A DNA stretch of 64,000 bases from Exiguobacterium acetylicum (GCF_019890935.1 NZ_CP082333.1:2957501-3021500); one strand, 5' to 3'; shown: positions 42,761 to 52,485, numbered from the stretch's first letter. Translations and numbers: made by a program. The notes: a model not told the origin generated them from the sequence alone.

Positions 42761-43876
42761 TTATTTGCTTGTTTGTTTGATCGGGAACCAGCCTGGACGA
42801 CTTGTGATGCCTGCCCATAATGCATCTGGAACGACGAGTTCTGCTTGTGCTTCTGGATCAAGTTCTGTCCGGATTGACGCAAGATCACCCGCTTCGACTT
42901 TTTCAACCCACTTCGGTTCCATGATCAGTTCACGACCGAGAGCGATCATTGGAACGACAGCCAAACCTTGTTCGACTTCGTCCGCTGTGTGCAGCGATCC
43001 GACACCGATGACAGGTACTTGTTCGCCAACACGTTCTTGGACGAGCGTGATTGGTGATGTCGTTGCATTTTCGTCACGAATCGAACCTGCGAAGAAGTCC
43101 ATTACGGAAACGTGCAAGTAATCTAGGTCTTTTTTCGCCAGCTCATCGACGAGGCGCATCGTATCATCGAGTGTGATTCCTGGATTTTCGATCTCTTCTG
43201 GAGAGAAACGGTATCCGACGATGAACGAAGGATCCTGTTTCGCGACAGCTTCGACTGCATCCACGACCGCTAATGGGAAGGCGAGACGTTTTTCTAAGCT
43301 ACCGCCCCATTTGTCTTCGCGACGGTTTGAGTGTGGTGAGAAGAATTGTTGAATCAAGTACGTGTTCGCACCGTGAATCTCAACACCATCAAATCCAGCT
43401 TCCATCGCACGACGTGTCGCTTGACCGAATGCTTCAATGATTGCTTCAACTTCTTCTGCCTCTAACGCACGAGGTGTCATTGCCCCTTCACGTACAGGTG
43501 CGACAGCACTTGCACTGACTGTTTGCCCACCGACGAGTTCTGGTGGTGCCATACGACCAGCGTGGAAGATTTGTAAGATCGCTTTTGCGCCTTTATCTTG
43601 AATCGTTTTTGCAAGTCGCTTCAGACTTGGAACGAGATCGTCACGATGCGCACCGAACTCATTCGGGAATCCTTGACCGTCTGCCGTGACGTTCGCACAT
43701 GCTGTAATGACCGCACTGACGCCACCTGAACGTTCTGCATAGTACGCGAGTTCCGCATCCGATACTTCGCCGTTCTCTTGTGCCGCATAGTTCGTCATCG
43801 GTGCCATCAAGACGCGGTTTTTCAGCGTCACACCGTTTGGTAATGTAAATGGTTCAAACATTGCTTGAGTTGCCAT
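42761..43876 (-). CDS. NADH:flavin oxidoreductase, Old Yellow Enzyme family
   Basis: 371 residues from the ATG reading MATQAMFEPFTL, with GAGGAGG about 11 bases upstream; the frame is open 32 codons further but those residues are not family-like. FMN barrel: LKNRVLMAPMTNYAA, ILQIFHAGRMAP, DGVEIHGANTYLIQQFFSPHSN with substrate-binding His/Asn, and ALGRELIMEP. Reduces activated C=C bonds of electrophilic compounds. It follows the MMPL transporter gene by 92 bases on the same strand. Confidence 0.93.
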   Translation of the reverse strand: MATQAMFEPFTLPNGVTLKNRVLMAPMTNYAAQENGEVSDAELAYYAERSGGVSAVITACANVTADGQGFPNEFGAHRDDLVPSLKRLAKTIQDKGAKAILQIFHAGRMAPPELVGGQTVSASAVAPVREGAMTPRALEAEEVEAIIEAFGQATRRAMEAGFDGVEIHGANTYLIQQFFSPHSNRREDKWGGSLEKRLAFPLAVVDAVEAVAKQDPSFIVGYRFSPEEIENPGITLDDTMRLVDELAKKDLDYLHVSVMDFFAGSIRDENATTSPITLVQERVGEQVPVIGVGSLHTADEVEQGLAVVPMIALGRELIMEPKWVEKVEAGDLASIRTELDPEAQAELVVPDALWAGITSRPGWFPIKQTSK

Positions 43877-43968
43877 GAGTGAAGTGCCTCCTCTAATTTC
43901 TTGAATTGAATATCGACAGTATACGCTCGTCTTCCTCTGAATAGCTACTGATGTGCTTACGCGATGTG

Positions 43969-46059
43969 TCACTTGCGGATCGCTTTACGACGACCACCCG
44001 GCCACCACCAGTTCCAGTGACCAAATAGTTTCATCAGTGCGGGGACGAGTAACATCCGGACGATCGTAGCATCAATAAATATCGCAAGCGCGATACCGAC
44101 GCCAAGTTGTTTAATTGGACTGACGCCCGTGAAGGCAAACGCTCCAGTGACGACGATCATGATCAAGGCAGCAGACGTAATGATTTTACTCGTCTTCGCA
44201 AGCCCCATCTCGGTCGCGTAATCGTTATCGCCTGTCTCGTCATAATACTCTTCCATTCGCGAGACGAGAAACACTTCATAATCCATCGATAAACCAAAGA
44301 CGAGTGAGAAGATGAAGACCGGTGTCAGAATGCCGATCGTCTCCTGTGGAAGAACTGCGCCGGACTCGAACAAGATGACGAGTAATCCGAATGTCGCTCC
44401 TAGACTAAGCAAATTCATTAGAATCGCCTTGATCGGAATCAAGATGGACCGGAACGCAATCAGCAGGATGATGAACGTTGCCAAAACGACGACACCGACT
44501 GCTAGTGGGAGTTTCGATTCAATGGCATCATAAATTTCCTGATTGAAGGCTGCCGGTCCCCCGACAAGATAACCGTCCGCTTGCATCTTTCGCACCCAGT
44601 CTTGCGAAGCAGCATCGCCGGGATCTCCTTTTAAGTTAACGTCAATCCGTGCTTGGTCGTTCTCTGATAGAAATGCCGTCAAAGCTTCGCGCCCGGCCGG
44701 AACAGCGACTAACTGCTCGAGCGGCACTTGTTGCTGTTCGGCAATCGTTGCGGCGGATACGACGGAACGTACATCGGGATCCGACTCGAGTCGAATCGTC
44801 ACGTCTTCGATTTTTTCTCGTCCCACCTCTGAGGAAGCATCAGCAGATAAGATGAGGACGGCGTCCGTTCCATCGTTTCCGAATGTTTTTTCCCACGACT
44901 CAAAAGCGAGACGCGACGGATACGATTCCGGTAAAGCAGTCGCTTGCGGAATATTCAACGTCAAGTCACGTAACGGCAATAAACAAGGTAACAATAGCAA
45001 TAAGGACAAAATCGTGACTGCGACCGGGTGCTTCATGACGAAACGAGCGAGGCGACGCCAACGATCTTCACTACGACCTGCTCGTTGCCGGAAGAGTCGT
45101 CCTTTCTCTAATACCTTCCCGAAGACGATCAATAGTGCTGGTAGTAACGTTAATGCACTGACGACTGCCCCGAGGACCGAAACGAGCGTCCCGATTGCGA
45201 CAGCGCGGAAGACATCCACATCAATCAGTAATAGCCCGGCAAGTCCGACGAATACACAGATTCCAGAAAATAAAATCGAACGCCCTGCCGTCTCGACCGA
45301 ACGGATCGCCGCCTTCCGAATATCTTGTCCGTCCTGCCGTTCTTCTCGGAAACGGTTGACGTATAACAGCGAAAAATCAATTCCGAGCGCCAGCGAAATC
45401 ATCGCGACCGCATTCAAGACGAAGATTGATAACTCTTGTTGTCCGGCGACGAAATAAAGAACACCGGCACCAAAGACAAAAGTGACGAGTCCCATGATCA
45501 ACGGTAGGATGGCGGCAACCGGAGTACCGAAAACGAGTAGCAAGACGATCAACGCTGCTGGAATTCCAATCAACTCAGCCCGGATGAGGTCATTTTTTGA
45601 CGCTGTATTCAAATCATCGACGACGACCGGTTCACCCGTTAACCGAATCGTTCCCGTGTCATCCAGCTGACGTGTGACCGCAGCTGCCCATTTCGCATCA
45701 AGTGTCGGTACCCCGACCGTCACGTATCCCTTATCGTCCCGAATCGCTCGCGGATTTTCAACAGGACCAGTGACGTTCCCGACGCCTTTGATGTCACGGA
45801 AGCGCTCGACATGTTGCACCATCGTTTGTTGTAGGTTCTCTTGATTCTCAAATAGGACGATGATCGTATGCGGATCCTGACCGAAGTCTTGATCGAGTAC
45901 TGTCTCGACGCGTTGAAAATCACCATCACGCGTAAATCCGTTTCCTTCTAGACGATCGGGTAATTGATAGGCGAAATAACCAAGCACGACGAGCAGGATT
46001 GCCCAAACGATTAACACTCCTCGAAAATACGTACTTATCAGATGACCAAGCCGTTCCAT
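43969..46059 (-). CDS. MMPL family (RND-type) transporter
   Basis: 696 residues from the ATG MERLGHLISTYF, with AAAGGGGA 6 bases upstream. Two repeats of one membrane helix, an extracellular domain of about 130 residues, and five further helices, 12 membrane segments in total. MMPL signatures: LGIDFSLLYVNRFREE in the first half and FGLSMDYEVFLVSRMEEYY in the second. Related to B. subtilis YdfJ; exports lipids or drugs. A basic GGRRKAIRK tail ends the protein. Confidence 0.92.
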   Translation of the reverse strand: MERLGHLISTYFRGVLIVWAILLVVLGYFAYQLPDRLEGNGFTRDGDFQRVETVLDQDFGQDPHTIIVLFENQENLQQTMVQHVERFRDIKGVGNVTGPVENPRAIRDDKGYVTVGVPTLDAKWAAAVTRQLDDTGTIRLTGEPVVVDDLNTASKNDLIRAELIGIPAALIVLLLVFGTPVAAILPLIMGLVTFVFGAGVLYFVAGQQELSIFVLNAVAMISLALGIDFSLLYVNRFREERQDGQDIRKAAIRSVETAGRSILFSGICVFVGLAGLLLIDVDVFRAVAIGTLVSVLGAVVSALTLLPALLIVFGKVLEKGRLFRQRAGRSEDRWRRLARFVMKHPVAVTILSLLLLLPCLLPLRDLTLNIPQATALPESYPSRLAFESWEKTFGNDGTDAVLILSADASSEVGREKIEDVTIRLESDPDVRSVVSAATIAEQQQVPLEQLVAVPAGREALTAFLSENDQARIDVNLKGDPGDAASQDWVRKMQADGYLVGGPAAFNQEIYDAIESKLPLAVGVVVLATFIILLIAFRSILIPIKAILMNLLSLGATFGLLVILFESGAVLPQETIGILTPVFIFSLVFGLSMDYEVFLVSRMEEYYDETGDNDYATEMGLAKTSKIITSAALIMIVVTGAFAFTGVSPIKQLGVGIALAIFIDATIVRMLLVPALMKLFGHWNWWWPGGRRKAIRK

Positions 46060-46088
46060 GATGCGTCCCCTTTCTGTATAAACGTACA

Positions 46089-46126
46089 AAAAACATCCTT
46101 CTTGCTGAAAAGCGAAAAGGATGTTT
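46089..46126 (-). terminator. Terminator after the 46.1-46.9 kb hypothetical gene
   Basis: On the minus strand AAACATCCTT pairs with AAGGATGTTT across a loop of about 18 bases, ending in T6. Confidence 0.7.
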
Positions 46127-46128
46127 CG

Positions 46129-46923
46129 TTACGTCTTTTGAAAAATTTGAACCCATGTGTTGCCGAATGTCGCCGATGTCGATACGATCGCAAGACGTCG
46201 CGCCTCTTCATCGAGTAACACACTTTTGAGTAAAACGGAGGAATGACATCCCTCGAACTTATATTTCAGCTGATTCTTCTCATACAAGTAAAAACGAGAT
46301 GAATCGGTGATCGAAAACAATTGGTGCCGGTGATCAACGAGTGAGTACTCCGCGTAATCTGAAAAAGGAATAATCGATTCCTGATTCGTCGCAGCGTCCC
46401 AAATCACATACCGTTCTTTTAGATCATCATAAGAAATGATTGTCGTAGGTGCGATGAATCGTTCGAACGTCAAACGTGTATCATATCCTCGCTCCACTAA
46501 GCGTCCGAACAGTGGCGCCTCTTCATAATTTGAGTACCGCCAGTCCCCTGTTTGAACGTTCACACAGACGACGTCTGTTTCTGCCGTGTACAGGAAGATC
46601 TCATCGTCTTGCCACAAGAATAAATTACTGAACCATGCTTCGGAAAAAGCAGCGGGTCGCTTGATATAATCTAAATGCCCTTGCTCTAAATCTAGTAAAC
46701 CAAAATAAGCTGACTCTTCAAATACGATGAACAATCGTCCACCGCCTGGCTCAATGTACCAGGAGAATGGAACATACGCACATGCTGTTTCCCATAGTGG
46801 TCTTAAATCCGCATCACATTTCATAAATCCGTGGCGATCTCGAAAAAGAAGCAAATCCTCCCCGATTCGATCGAACAGTGAGACGGATTCATGGAGTAAC
46901 AGCTCTGCAGCAGGTTTATACAT
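46129..46923 (-). CDS. Hypothetical protein, beta-propeller-like
   Basis: 264 residues from the ATG MYKPAAELLLHES (AGGAAG 9 bases upstream; GTG and ATG codons just before are less well spaced). Repeating strands such as GGGRLFIVFEESAYFGLLDL, DEIFLYTAETDVVCVNVQTG, KERYVIWDAATNQESI and LFSITDSSRFYLYEKNQL suggest a small propeller of about five blades. No signal peptide. I do not recognise a family or function. Confidence 0.7.
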   Translation of the reverse strand: MYKPAAELLLHESVSLFDRIGEDLLLFRDRHGFMKCDADLRPLWETACAYVPFSWYIEPGGGRLFIVFEESAYFGLLDLEQGHLDYIKRPAAFSEAWFSNLFLWQDDEIFLYTAETDVVCVNVQTGDWRYSNYEEAPLFGRLVERGYDTRLTFERFIAPTTIISYDDLKERYVIWDAATNQESIIPFSDYAEYSLVDHRHQLFSITDSSRFYLYEKNQLKYKFEGCHSSVLLKSVLLDEEARRLAIVSTSATFGNTWVQIFQKT

Positions 46924-47038
46924 ATGCATCACTTCCTACTTCATACGGTATCAACCTTCTCAGTTTCTCGCTACTATTGATGCGCTCGACTTGCACCTCC
47001 TGTTATACTAACTTCATGGAAAAAGGAGGACGAACACG

Positions 47039-47212
47039 ATGAAACCTTTACAATTATCAGCAGAGACGGCTGTCGAACTCGCAAAACGTCTGAACGTACC
47101 ACTTGAACAACTGATGCATATGCCGCGCCATATCTTGATTCAAAAGCTCGTCGAACTCGAGCAGGAACAAGCGAAAACGGAATCGGATTCGTCTAGCGAA
47201 TCGAAATCCTGA
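47039..47212 (+). CDS. Small YycC-like protein
   Basis: 57 residues in a gap between convergent genes, with AAGGAGG 9 bases before the ATG and a terminator after it. The sequence starts MKPLQLSAETAVELAKRL and continues VPLEQLMHMPRHILIQKL, matching what I recall of B. subtilis YycC (about 49 residues, beginning MRPLQIS and with LMHMPQHIL). The extra acidic/serine tail is not conserved. Function unknown. Confidence 0.72.
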   Translation: MKPLQLSAETAVELAKRLNVPLEQLMHMPRHILIQKLVELEQEQAKTESDSSSESKS

Positions 47213-47216
47213 GTAA

Positions 47217-47250
47217 AAAGCCTCTTTTCCAATGACGGAAAGAGGCTTTA
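47217..47250. terminator. Bidirectional terminator after the yycC-like gene
   Basis: AAAGCCTCTTTTCC pairs with GGAAAGAGGCTTT with one unpaired base, between convergent genes. Confidence 0.85.
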
Positions 47251-47258
47251 ATCTTCGT

Positions 47259-47741
47259 TTAAGATTGTGGATGATAGTCGGATTTACCGTAACGGAAGAC
47301 ATTGATGATCGCTTTTCCATCACTCGGATAACCATTCGGATGATCGATTGGGAAGAGTGAGAAAAAGACGAAATAAAACGAGAAATACGCAAATTGGTAC
47401 GTAAAAATCGACGCCTCGAACACGCCGGCATATATGAGACCATTTACGACTAAGATACTCACCAAGTTCGCGATCGATCCACCAGCGTAGACCATGATAT
47501 TAGCAAACTTCGTTTCATGACGTAGTGCCTCATACTGACACCAGCCATCCCAAAAATAAACACGATTCAGTCGAATCGGACCAACACGAAGCAATGACTT
47601 GCCTGAACCAATATTGATTTCCATGTTTCCACCGAATAATCGGGCGAAAAAGTAATGACCCATCTCATGAATCAATGTCACGATAGGCAGCAGCAAAAAG
47701 AACGACAAAAAGAATTTCCATAAGTCACCGAAACCGAACAT
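47259..47741 (-). CDS. M50-like membrane metalloprotease family protein, small
   Basis: 160 residues. N-terminal membrane helix carries the zinc motif LIHEMGHYFFARLFGG at about 23-38. The usual NPDG third-ligand region is replaced by FPIDHPNGYPSDGKAIINV, with an aspartate in a comparable place. Three to four membrane segments. It may be a protease or a non-catalytic relative. GAGAGGGTG about 8 bases before the ATG. Confidence 0.8.
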   Translation of the reverse strand: MFGFGDLWKFFLSFFLLLPIVTLIHEMGHYFFARLFGGNMEINIGSGKSLLRVGPIRLNRVYFWDGWCQYEALRHETKFANIMVYAGGSIANLVSILVVNGLIYAGVFEASIFTYQFAYFSFYFVFFSLFPIDHPNGYPSDGKAIINVFRYGKSDYHPQS

Positions 47742-47881
47742 ACACCGTACACCCTCTCACTTCAAAACAACATCTTAAATACTACATATGAATTTTCCCG
47801 AAAGATGTATCTTCAAACAATGTTTCGATGATTTTCGCAAGTCAATTGCATGACAGACTGACATCGGACTGTCATCCACGT

Positions 47882-47916
47882 AAAAAAAGGACGAAGCCCT
47901 ATAGCGCTCCATCCTT
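47882..47916 (-). terminator. Terminator of the pullulanase gene
   Basis: On the minus strand AAGGATGGAGC pairs with GCTTCGTCCTT (G-T pairs included) and runs into T7. Confidence 0.8.
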
Positions 47917-47922
47917 CTTTAT

Positions 47923-49929
47923 TTAATCGGTTTTCTTACGACGTTTGTTCGCTGCGTACAACAATCCGATGATCGTTAGTGCTGCACCGCCTGCTACCGC
48001 GTATTTCTTGTAGTCTGCTTTTCGTTCGGCGATGACCGTCGTCGTCAATGCTTGGACGACCAACTGTTTCTCTTCATGCAGTCGTGGTGCGTGCAACTTA
48101 ACAGCACCCGACTCCACCAATACCTCGAATTCACCGTTTGGCAATTCAATCGTAATATCCTCTTCCGTCGCATTGTGATAGACACGCTGCCGTTCGATGT
48201 ACCCTTCATAGGTGCGCTTCAGTTCAAAGGCAATGACACCTTCCCCTTCTTCAAGGAAGCGTAGATGTTTTTTGATCATCGCTGCGTTTGCGAGACGGAA
48301 CATCGGATACTGACGACGGAGGGCAATCAATCCTTTGACGTACTCAACTGCCGGACGCTCTGTTTCCGCCCGTTCATAGTCAAGACGATTGACGACTTCA
48401 CCCGCATTGAAGCTGTCACGAATTCCGTCCTTCGTCCGGAAGAACTCTTGTCCGGCATGGAGGAACGGAATCCCTTGCCCCGTCAAGATGATGGCATTTG
48501 CGAGCATTTGCCGTTTCCGGCGAATCGCTTCCGTATCCTCTGGACGAGACACCGTTAATTTATCCCAAATCGTCAAATCATCGTGTGCTTCGACGTACGA
48601 GACGACCTGATTTGGTTCATCGGCAAATCCTTGCGAAGAGACGTTGCCGGCGATTCCCCGTTTGACTTCACTCGTCCGGTCGAATGCGCCACTGATGAAA
48701 CCGCGGTCTTCCGGCGTTTGAACATCGCCTTTGACCCCGTCCCGTAAGCCGTTATTAAAATGAGCGATTCCTGGCATCTTCGGTGCATTGAAGTAGTTCG
48801 CTTTTTCTTCCGGATCAAGTGGCGTATCGAGATCCCAGCCTTCACCAATGATTAGAATCGACGGATCGATCCGGTCAAGTGCATGGCGCACCTGATTCAT
48901 CGTCTCGACATCATGCAGTCCCATCAAATCGAATCGGAAACCATCCAGATGGTACTCTTTCGCCCAGTACGTAACACAATCAAGAATGAACTTCCGCATC
49001 ATCAAACGTTCGGATGCCGTATCATTCCCACAGAAACTACCGTTCGACAGGCTACCATCCGCCTCTTGACGATAGAAGTATCCAGGAACGAATTGACCAA
49101 GTGGAACCGTTGCTGCATCATACGTATGATTGAAGACGACGTCCATGATGACACGAATCCCGCGGTCATGTAACGCTTGTACCAATTGTTTTAATTCAAG
49201 GATCCGCGTTCGTGGATCATCCGGATTCGATGAGTACGAACCTTCCGGTGCAAAGTAGTTCACCGGATCATACCCCCAGTTATAGTTATCCGGGTCGTTC
49301 GGCGCTGTCTCATTGACTGAGCCAAAATCATAGATCGGCAGTAACTGGACATGTGTCACACCGAGATCCGCTAAATAATCAAGTCCCGTCAATCCGCCAT
49401 TTGGTGTCCGAGTCCCTGCTTCCGTCAATCCAGTGAACGTACCACGTGCGACGACACCACTAGCCGGATGACTCGTTGCATCGCGCACATGTAATTCATA
49501 CACAACTGCATCTTGCGAAGAATGGAACAGTGGGCGTTCTTCGATCCATCGTTCTGGTGTCACACTTGTCGGGTCAATCAACGCACCGCGTTTTCCATTC
49601 GTTCCGACGGCTTTTGCATACGGATCGACCGCCTCGACCTTTTGTCCGTTGATGCTCGCTTGAAACGTATAGAAATAACCTTCATATGCCGCTCGATCGA
49701 GTTCAACGACGTACGTTCCCCGTTCGCCTGCCACCATCTCGACCTCTTCGACTTTTCGTGCGCGTAGTGTCTTGTAGAGACGAATCACGACACGTTCTGC
49801 CGTCGGCGCCCACAAGCGCACGCGAATCGCTGTCTCTGAGAAGGTCGCTCCTAAATCATTTCCACTATAGGCAAATCGCTCATCCAGTTCTTGCGGTGTG
49901 AGCGTCAACATGTCTGCTGTTTGTTTCAA
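47923..49929 (-). CDS. pulA: Type I pullulanase with C-terminal membrane anchor
   Basis: 668 residues. N-terminal CBM48 (about 28-115, VRLWAPTAERVVIRLY), the pullulanase signature YNWGYDPVNYF, catalytic Asp in DGFRFDLMGLHD, Glu in ILIIGEGWDLD and the transition-state Asp in YVEAHDDLTIWD. It cleaves alpha-1,6 bonds of pullulan and branched dextrins. There is no signal peptide, yet the last 30 residues are a hydrophobic segment (AVAGGAALTIIGLLYAA) and NKRRKKTD, with no LPXTG. That fits a tail-anchored cytoplasmic enzyme. The start is TTG, 7-8 bases from AAAGGGG; an ATG six codons later is too far from it. Confidence 0.93.
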   Translation of the reverse strand: MKQTADMLTLTPQELDERFAYSGNDLGATFSETAIRVRLWAPTAERVVIRLYKTLRARKVEEVEMVAGERGTYVVELDRAAYEGYFYTFQASINGQKVEAVDPYAKAVGTNGKRGALIDPTSVTPERWIEERPLFHSSQDAVVYELHVRDATSHPASGVVARGTFTGLTEAGTRTPNGGLTGLDYLADLGVTHVQLLPIYDFGSVNETAPNDPDNYNWGYDPVNYFAPEGSYSSNPDDPRTRILELKQLVQALHDRGIRVIMDVVFNHTYDAATVPLGQFVPGYFYRQEADGSLSNGSFCGNDTASERLMMRKFILDCVTYWAKEYHLDGFRFDLMGLHDVETMNQVRHALDRIDPSILIIGEGWDLDTPLDPEEKANYFNAPKMPGIAHFNNGLRDGVKGDVQTPEDRGFISGAFDRTSEVKRGIAGNVSSQGFADEPNQVVSYVEAHDDLTIWDKLTVSRPEDTEAIRRKRQMLANAIILTGQGIPFLHAGQEFFRTKDGIRDSFNAGEVVNRLDYERAETERPAVEYVKGLIALRRQYPMFRLANAAMIKKHLRFLEEGEGVIAFELKRTYEGYIERQRVYHNATEEDITIELPNGEFEVLVESGAVKLHAPRLHEEKQLVVQALTTTVIAERKADYKKYAVAGGAALTIIGLLYAANKRRKKTD

Positions 49930-50040
49930 AGCTAAGCACCCCTTTCATTTCATGGTTTTTATTATAACAAAATTTCAAAGCAGTGGACGCTTCCGGTATT
50001 CCTCTCTAAAATAGAGAGTGGAATGAAAGGGGAGATTAAC

Positions 50041-50535
50041 ATGGCAGCAAAAGATAATTCATTTGATATCGTGTCACAAATCAACATCGAGGAAGTCAAG
50101 AATGCAGTTCAGATCGCACTAAAAGAAATCACGAACCGCTTCGACTTCAAAGGTTCAAAGAGCGACATGAAGCTCGAAAAAGAGGATTTGATTCTAATCT
50201 CAGATGACGATTTCAAACTCGATCAAGTCAAAGATGTCTTAACAGCAAAATTGATCAAGCGCGAAGTCCCGACAAAAAACCTGCAGTACGAAAAAGTCGA
50301 ACAGGCTGCTGGCAATACGGTTCGCCAACGCGTCATCCTGAAAAGTGGAATCGACCGCGACGATGCGAAAAAGATCAACAATGCCGTCAAGGAATCGAAA
50401 TTAAAAGTGAAGACACAGATCCAAGATGATCAAATCCGCGTTACAGGTAAATCACGTGACGACTTGCAACAAGTCATGCAAATCGTTCGTGAGCTTCCGT
50501 TATCGGTCGACGTTCAATTCATTAACTTCCGTTAA
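50041..50535 (+). CDS. yajQ: YajQ family nucleotide-binding protein
   Basis: 164 residues from the [16 protein letters not shown], with AAGGGGAG about 5-6 bases upstream. Signature: [21 protein letters not shown] near the start and [16 protein letters not shown] at the end, the usual full length. Some homologues bind cyclic di-GMP; the nucleotide bound here is unknown. Monocistronic. Confidence 0.94.
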   Translation: MAAKDNSFDIVSQINIEEVKNAVQIALKEITNRFDFKGSKSDMKLEKEDLILISDDDFKLDQVKDVLTAKLIKREVPTKNLQYEKVEQAAGNTVRQRVILKSGIDRDDAKKINNAVKESKLKVKTQIQDDQIRVTGKSRDDLQQVMQIVRELPLSVDVQFINFR

Positions 50536-50585
50536 TCTACTCGCGTCAAATCGGCTGAACGTTCTTGTTCAGTCCATCAAACAAA

Positions 50586-50630
50586 AAAGGGAGGTGCTTT
50601 CTGGATCGTATCCAAAAAGTACCTCCCTTC
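50586..50630. terminator. Terminator between yajQ and the hydroxybutyrate dehydrogenase gene
   Basis: AAGGGAGGT and ACCTCCCTT pair perfectly; an inner GGAT/ATCC stem lies in the loop. On the minus strand it is followed by T6. Confidence 0.85.
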
Positions 50631-50644
50631 ATTTATAGTGTTGC

Positions 50645-51430
50645 TTATTGCGCTGTGTAACCACCATCGAGAACGACAGCTTGACCCGTGACACCTGCTG
50701 CTTTGTCACTTGCAAGGAAAATAGCGTAATCCGCGATTTCTTTGACTTGGAGTAACCGTTGTTGCGGGACAAGTGGGTAGATGACTTCTTCTAATACACG
50801 TTCGAGTGGTACATTCCGTGTTTCAGCGAGCGAAGACAATTGGTTTTGGACGAGTGGTGTATCGACATATCCTGGGCAAATCGCGTTGACCGTGATACCT
50901 GAAGTTGCTCCTTCTAATGCTGCGACTTTCGTTAAACCGATGACGCCGTGTTTCGCACTATTATAAGCAGCTTTCCCTGCAAAACCAATCAATCCGTTGA
51001 TCGATGACATGTTCAAGATTCGTCCAGAGCCTTGTTTTTTCATGATCGGGAAGACATATTTTGTATAAAGGAATGGTGCACGAAGCATGATGCTTTGAAG
51101 CAAGTCGAATTTCTCAGTCGAGAACTCTTCGATTGGTGAGACGTGTTGCATACCCGCATTGTTGATGACGATATCAATCGTTCCGTAGTGTGCGACAGTC
51201 TGTTCGATACTTGATTTGATTGCCTCTTCATTCGTCACATCACCTGCGACGGCAAACGCATCGAAGCCTTTTTCACGAAGTGTTTCAGCAGAGCGTTTTG
51301 CAGCTTCTTCCTGAAGATCGACGATAACGACCTTCGCACCTTCTTGGGCGAATTCTTCAGCGATCTCAAGACCGATTCCGCTTGCTGCTCCTGTAATTAA
51401 TGCAACTTTTCCTTCGAGTTGTTTCATCAT
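50645..51430 (-). CDS. 3-hydroxybutyrate dehydrogenase-like SDR
   Basis: 261 residues. NAD motif ALITGAASGIGLEIA, NNAGMQHVSPIEEF, catalytic serine in LNMSSINGLIGF and YNSAKHGV; the substrate loop ITVNAICPGYVDTPLVQNQL and the C-terminus LDGGYTAQ are typical of 3-hydroxybutyrate dehydrogenases. It interconverts 3-hydroxybutyrate and acetoacetate. GAAGGAA precedes two adjacent ATG codons. Divergent from a LysR gene 121 bases away, which probably controls it. Confidence 0.88.
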   Translation of the reverse strand: MMKQLEGKVALITGAASGIGLEIAEEFAQEGAKVVIVDLQEEAAKRSAETLREKGFDAFAVAGDVTNEEAIKSSIEQTVAHYGTIDIVINNAGMQHVSPIEEFSTEKFDLLQSIMLRAPFLYTKYVFPIMKKQGSGRILNMSSINGLIGFAGKAAYNSAKHGVIGLTKVAALEGATSGITVNAICPGYVDTPLVQNQLSSLAETRNVPLERVLEEVIYPLVPQQRLLQVKEIADYAIFLASDKAAGVTGQAVVLDGGYTAQ

Positions 51431-51551
51431 GATGGATTCCTTCTTTCTTTATCTTTACGTGTTCGGTCTCTTTACTGTACGCTGATTGAAAGAATAATAA
51501 AAATGAATACTTGTTATGACATCTATAACTCAAAAGAATAGGAGAATACTG

Positions 51552-52430
51552 ATGGATTTCCGCCAACTGGAATACTTTACGGAAGTGGCACGCTTCAAAA
51601 GCTTCACTCGTGCTGCTGAACATCTCCACGTCACGCAACCGACACTCAGTAAAATGGTCCGTCACTTAGAAGAAGAACTTGAGATGGAATTATTCGATCG
51701 GAGTAAACGACAAATCGTCCTGACGGATGCCGGTGAGACCTTATTGATTGAAGGTGAAAAGATTCTGCGGCAGTTATCTGACCTGCCTTCCCACCTTTAT
51801 GATGTCATGCATTTGACGAAGGGAACGATTCGGCTCGGTGTGCCCCCACTGATCGGTTCGCTGTTTTTCCCGGGTCTCTTGCGTCACTTCGAAGAGATGT
51901 ATCCGATGATTCAAATCGAATTAATCGAAGCCGGTGGACATGCGTTAGAAAAAGCGGTCGTCGCCGGTGAAGTCGATTTGATCGCAACGGTGCTGCCTTC
52001 GGATGAGCATTTAACGACGCACCCCTTCATTGAAGAAGAATTGCATTTGTTCTTACCAAATGATCATCCACTCGCTGATCGGTCGATGATTGCATTAGAA
52101 GAAGTTTCCGACATGCCGTTCGTCTTGTTCAACGAAACATTCTCACTACACGATGTCGTCTTGAATGCTTGCCAAGATGCCGGGTTTACGCCTAACGTGT
52201 CGCGAGTGAGCTCGCAATGGGACTTCTTATGTTTACTGGTTGCAGAAGGAAATGCCGTGACCGTCCTGCCGCGTTCGATCGCGGATCGCTTTTCGATTCG
52301 TGGCGTCAAAACGATTCCGCTTGAAACACGTGTTCCGTGGCACTTAGGAATCGCCGTCCCGACCGGTCGCTATCAATCGTACGTGACGCGGAAATGGATC
52401 CAATTCGTCAGCGAGATGTATTCCAAATAA
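51552..52430 (+). CDS. LysR family transcriptional regulator
   Basis: 292 residues from the ATG MDFRQLEYFTEV, with AGGAGA 6 bases upstream. N-terminal winged helix-turn-helix SFTRAAEHLHVTQPTLSKMV at about 18-37; C-terminal periplasmic-binding-like sensor with GTIRLGVPPLIGS and AEGNAVTVLPRSIA. Most similar in style to CidR/CatR-type regulators. Probably regulates the divergent dehydrogenase gene in response to an acid metabolite. Confidence 0.92.
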   Translation: MDFRQLEYFTEVARFKSFTRAAEHLHVTQPTLSKMVRHLEEELEMELFDRSKRQIVLTDAGETLLIEGEKILRQLSDLPSHLYDVMHLTKGTIRLGVPPLIGSLFFPGLLRHFEEMYPMIQIELIEAGGHALEKAVVAGEVDLIATVLPSDEHLTTHPFIEEELHLFLPNDHPLADRSMIALEEVSDMPFVLFNETFSLHDVVLNACQDAGFTPNVSRVSSQWDFLCLLVAEGNAVTVLPRSIADRFSIRGVKTIPLETRVPWHLGIAVPTGRYQSYVTRKWIQFVSEMYSK

Positions 52431-52447
52431 GCATACCTTTCATAAAA

Positions 52448-52485
52448 ACCATGTATTTGTAGCATGGTATTTCTTCCTTTACGAT
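52448..52485 (+). promoter_or_regulatory. Promoter with inverted repeat for the carboxymuconolactone decarboxylase-like gene
   Basis: TTGTAG, a 17-base spacer and TACGAT. The inverted repeat ACCATG-N9-CATGGT (52448-52468) covers the -35, as expected for a repressor site; the regulator is unknown. Confidence 0.45.

Noticed and set aside
44852-45457. Open frame of 201 codons antisense to the MMPL gene
   Set aside because: Composition (Arg/Ser/Thr-rich) and position mirror the codons of the real membrane protein on the other strand; no ribosome site.
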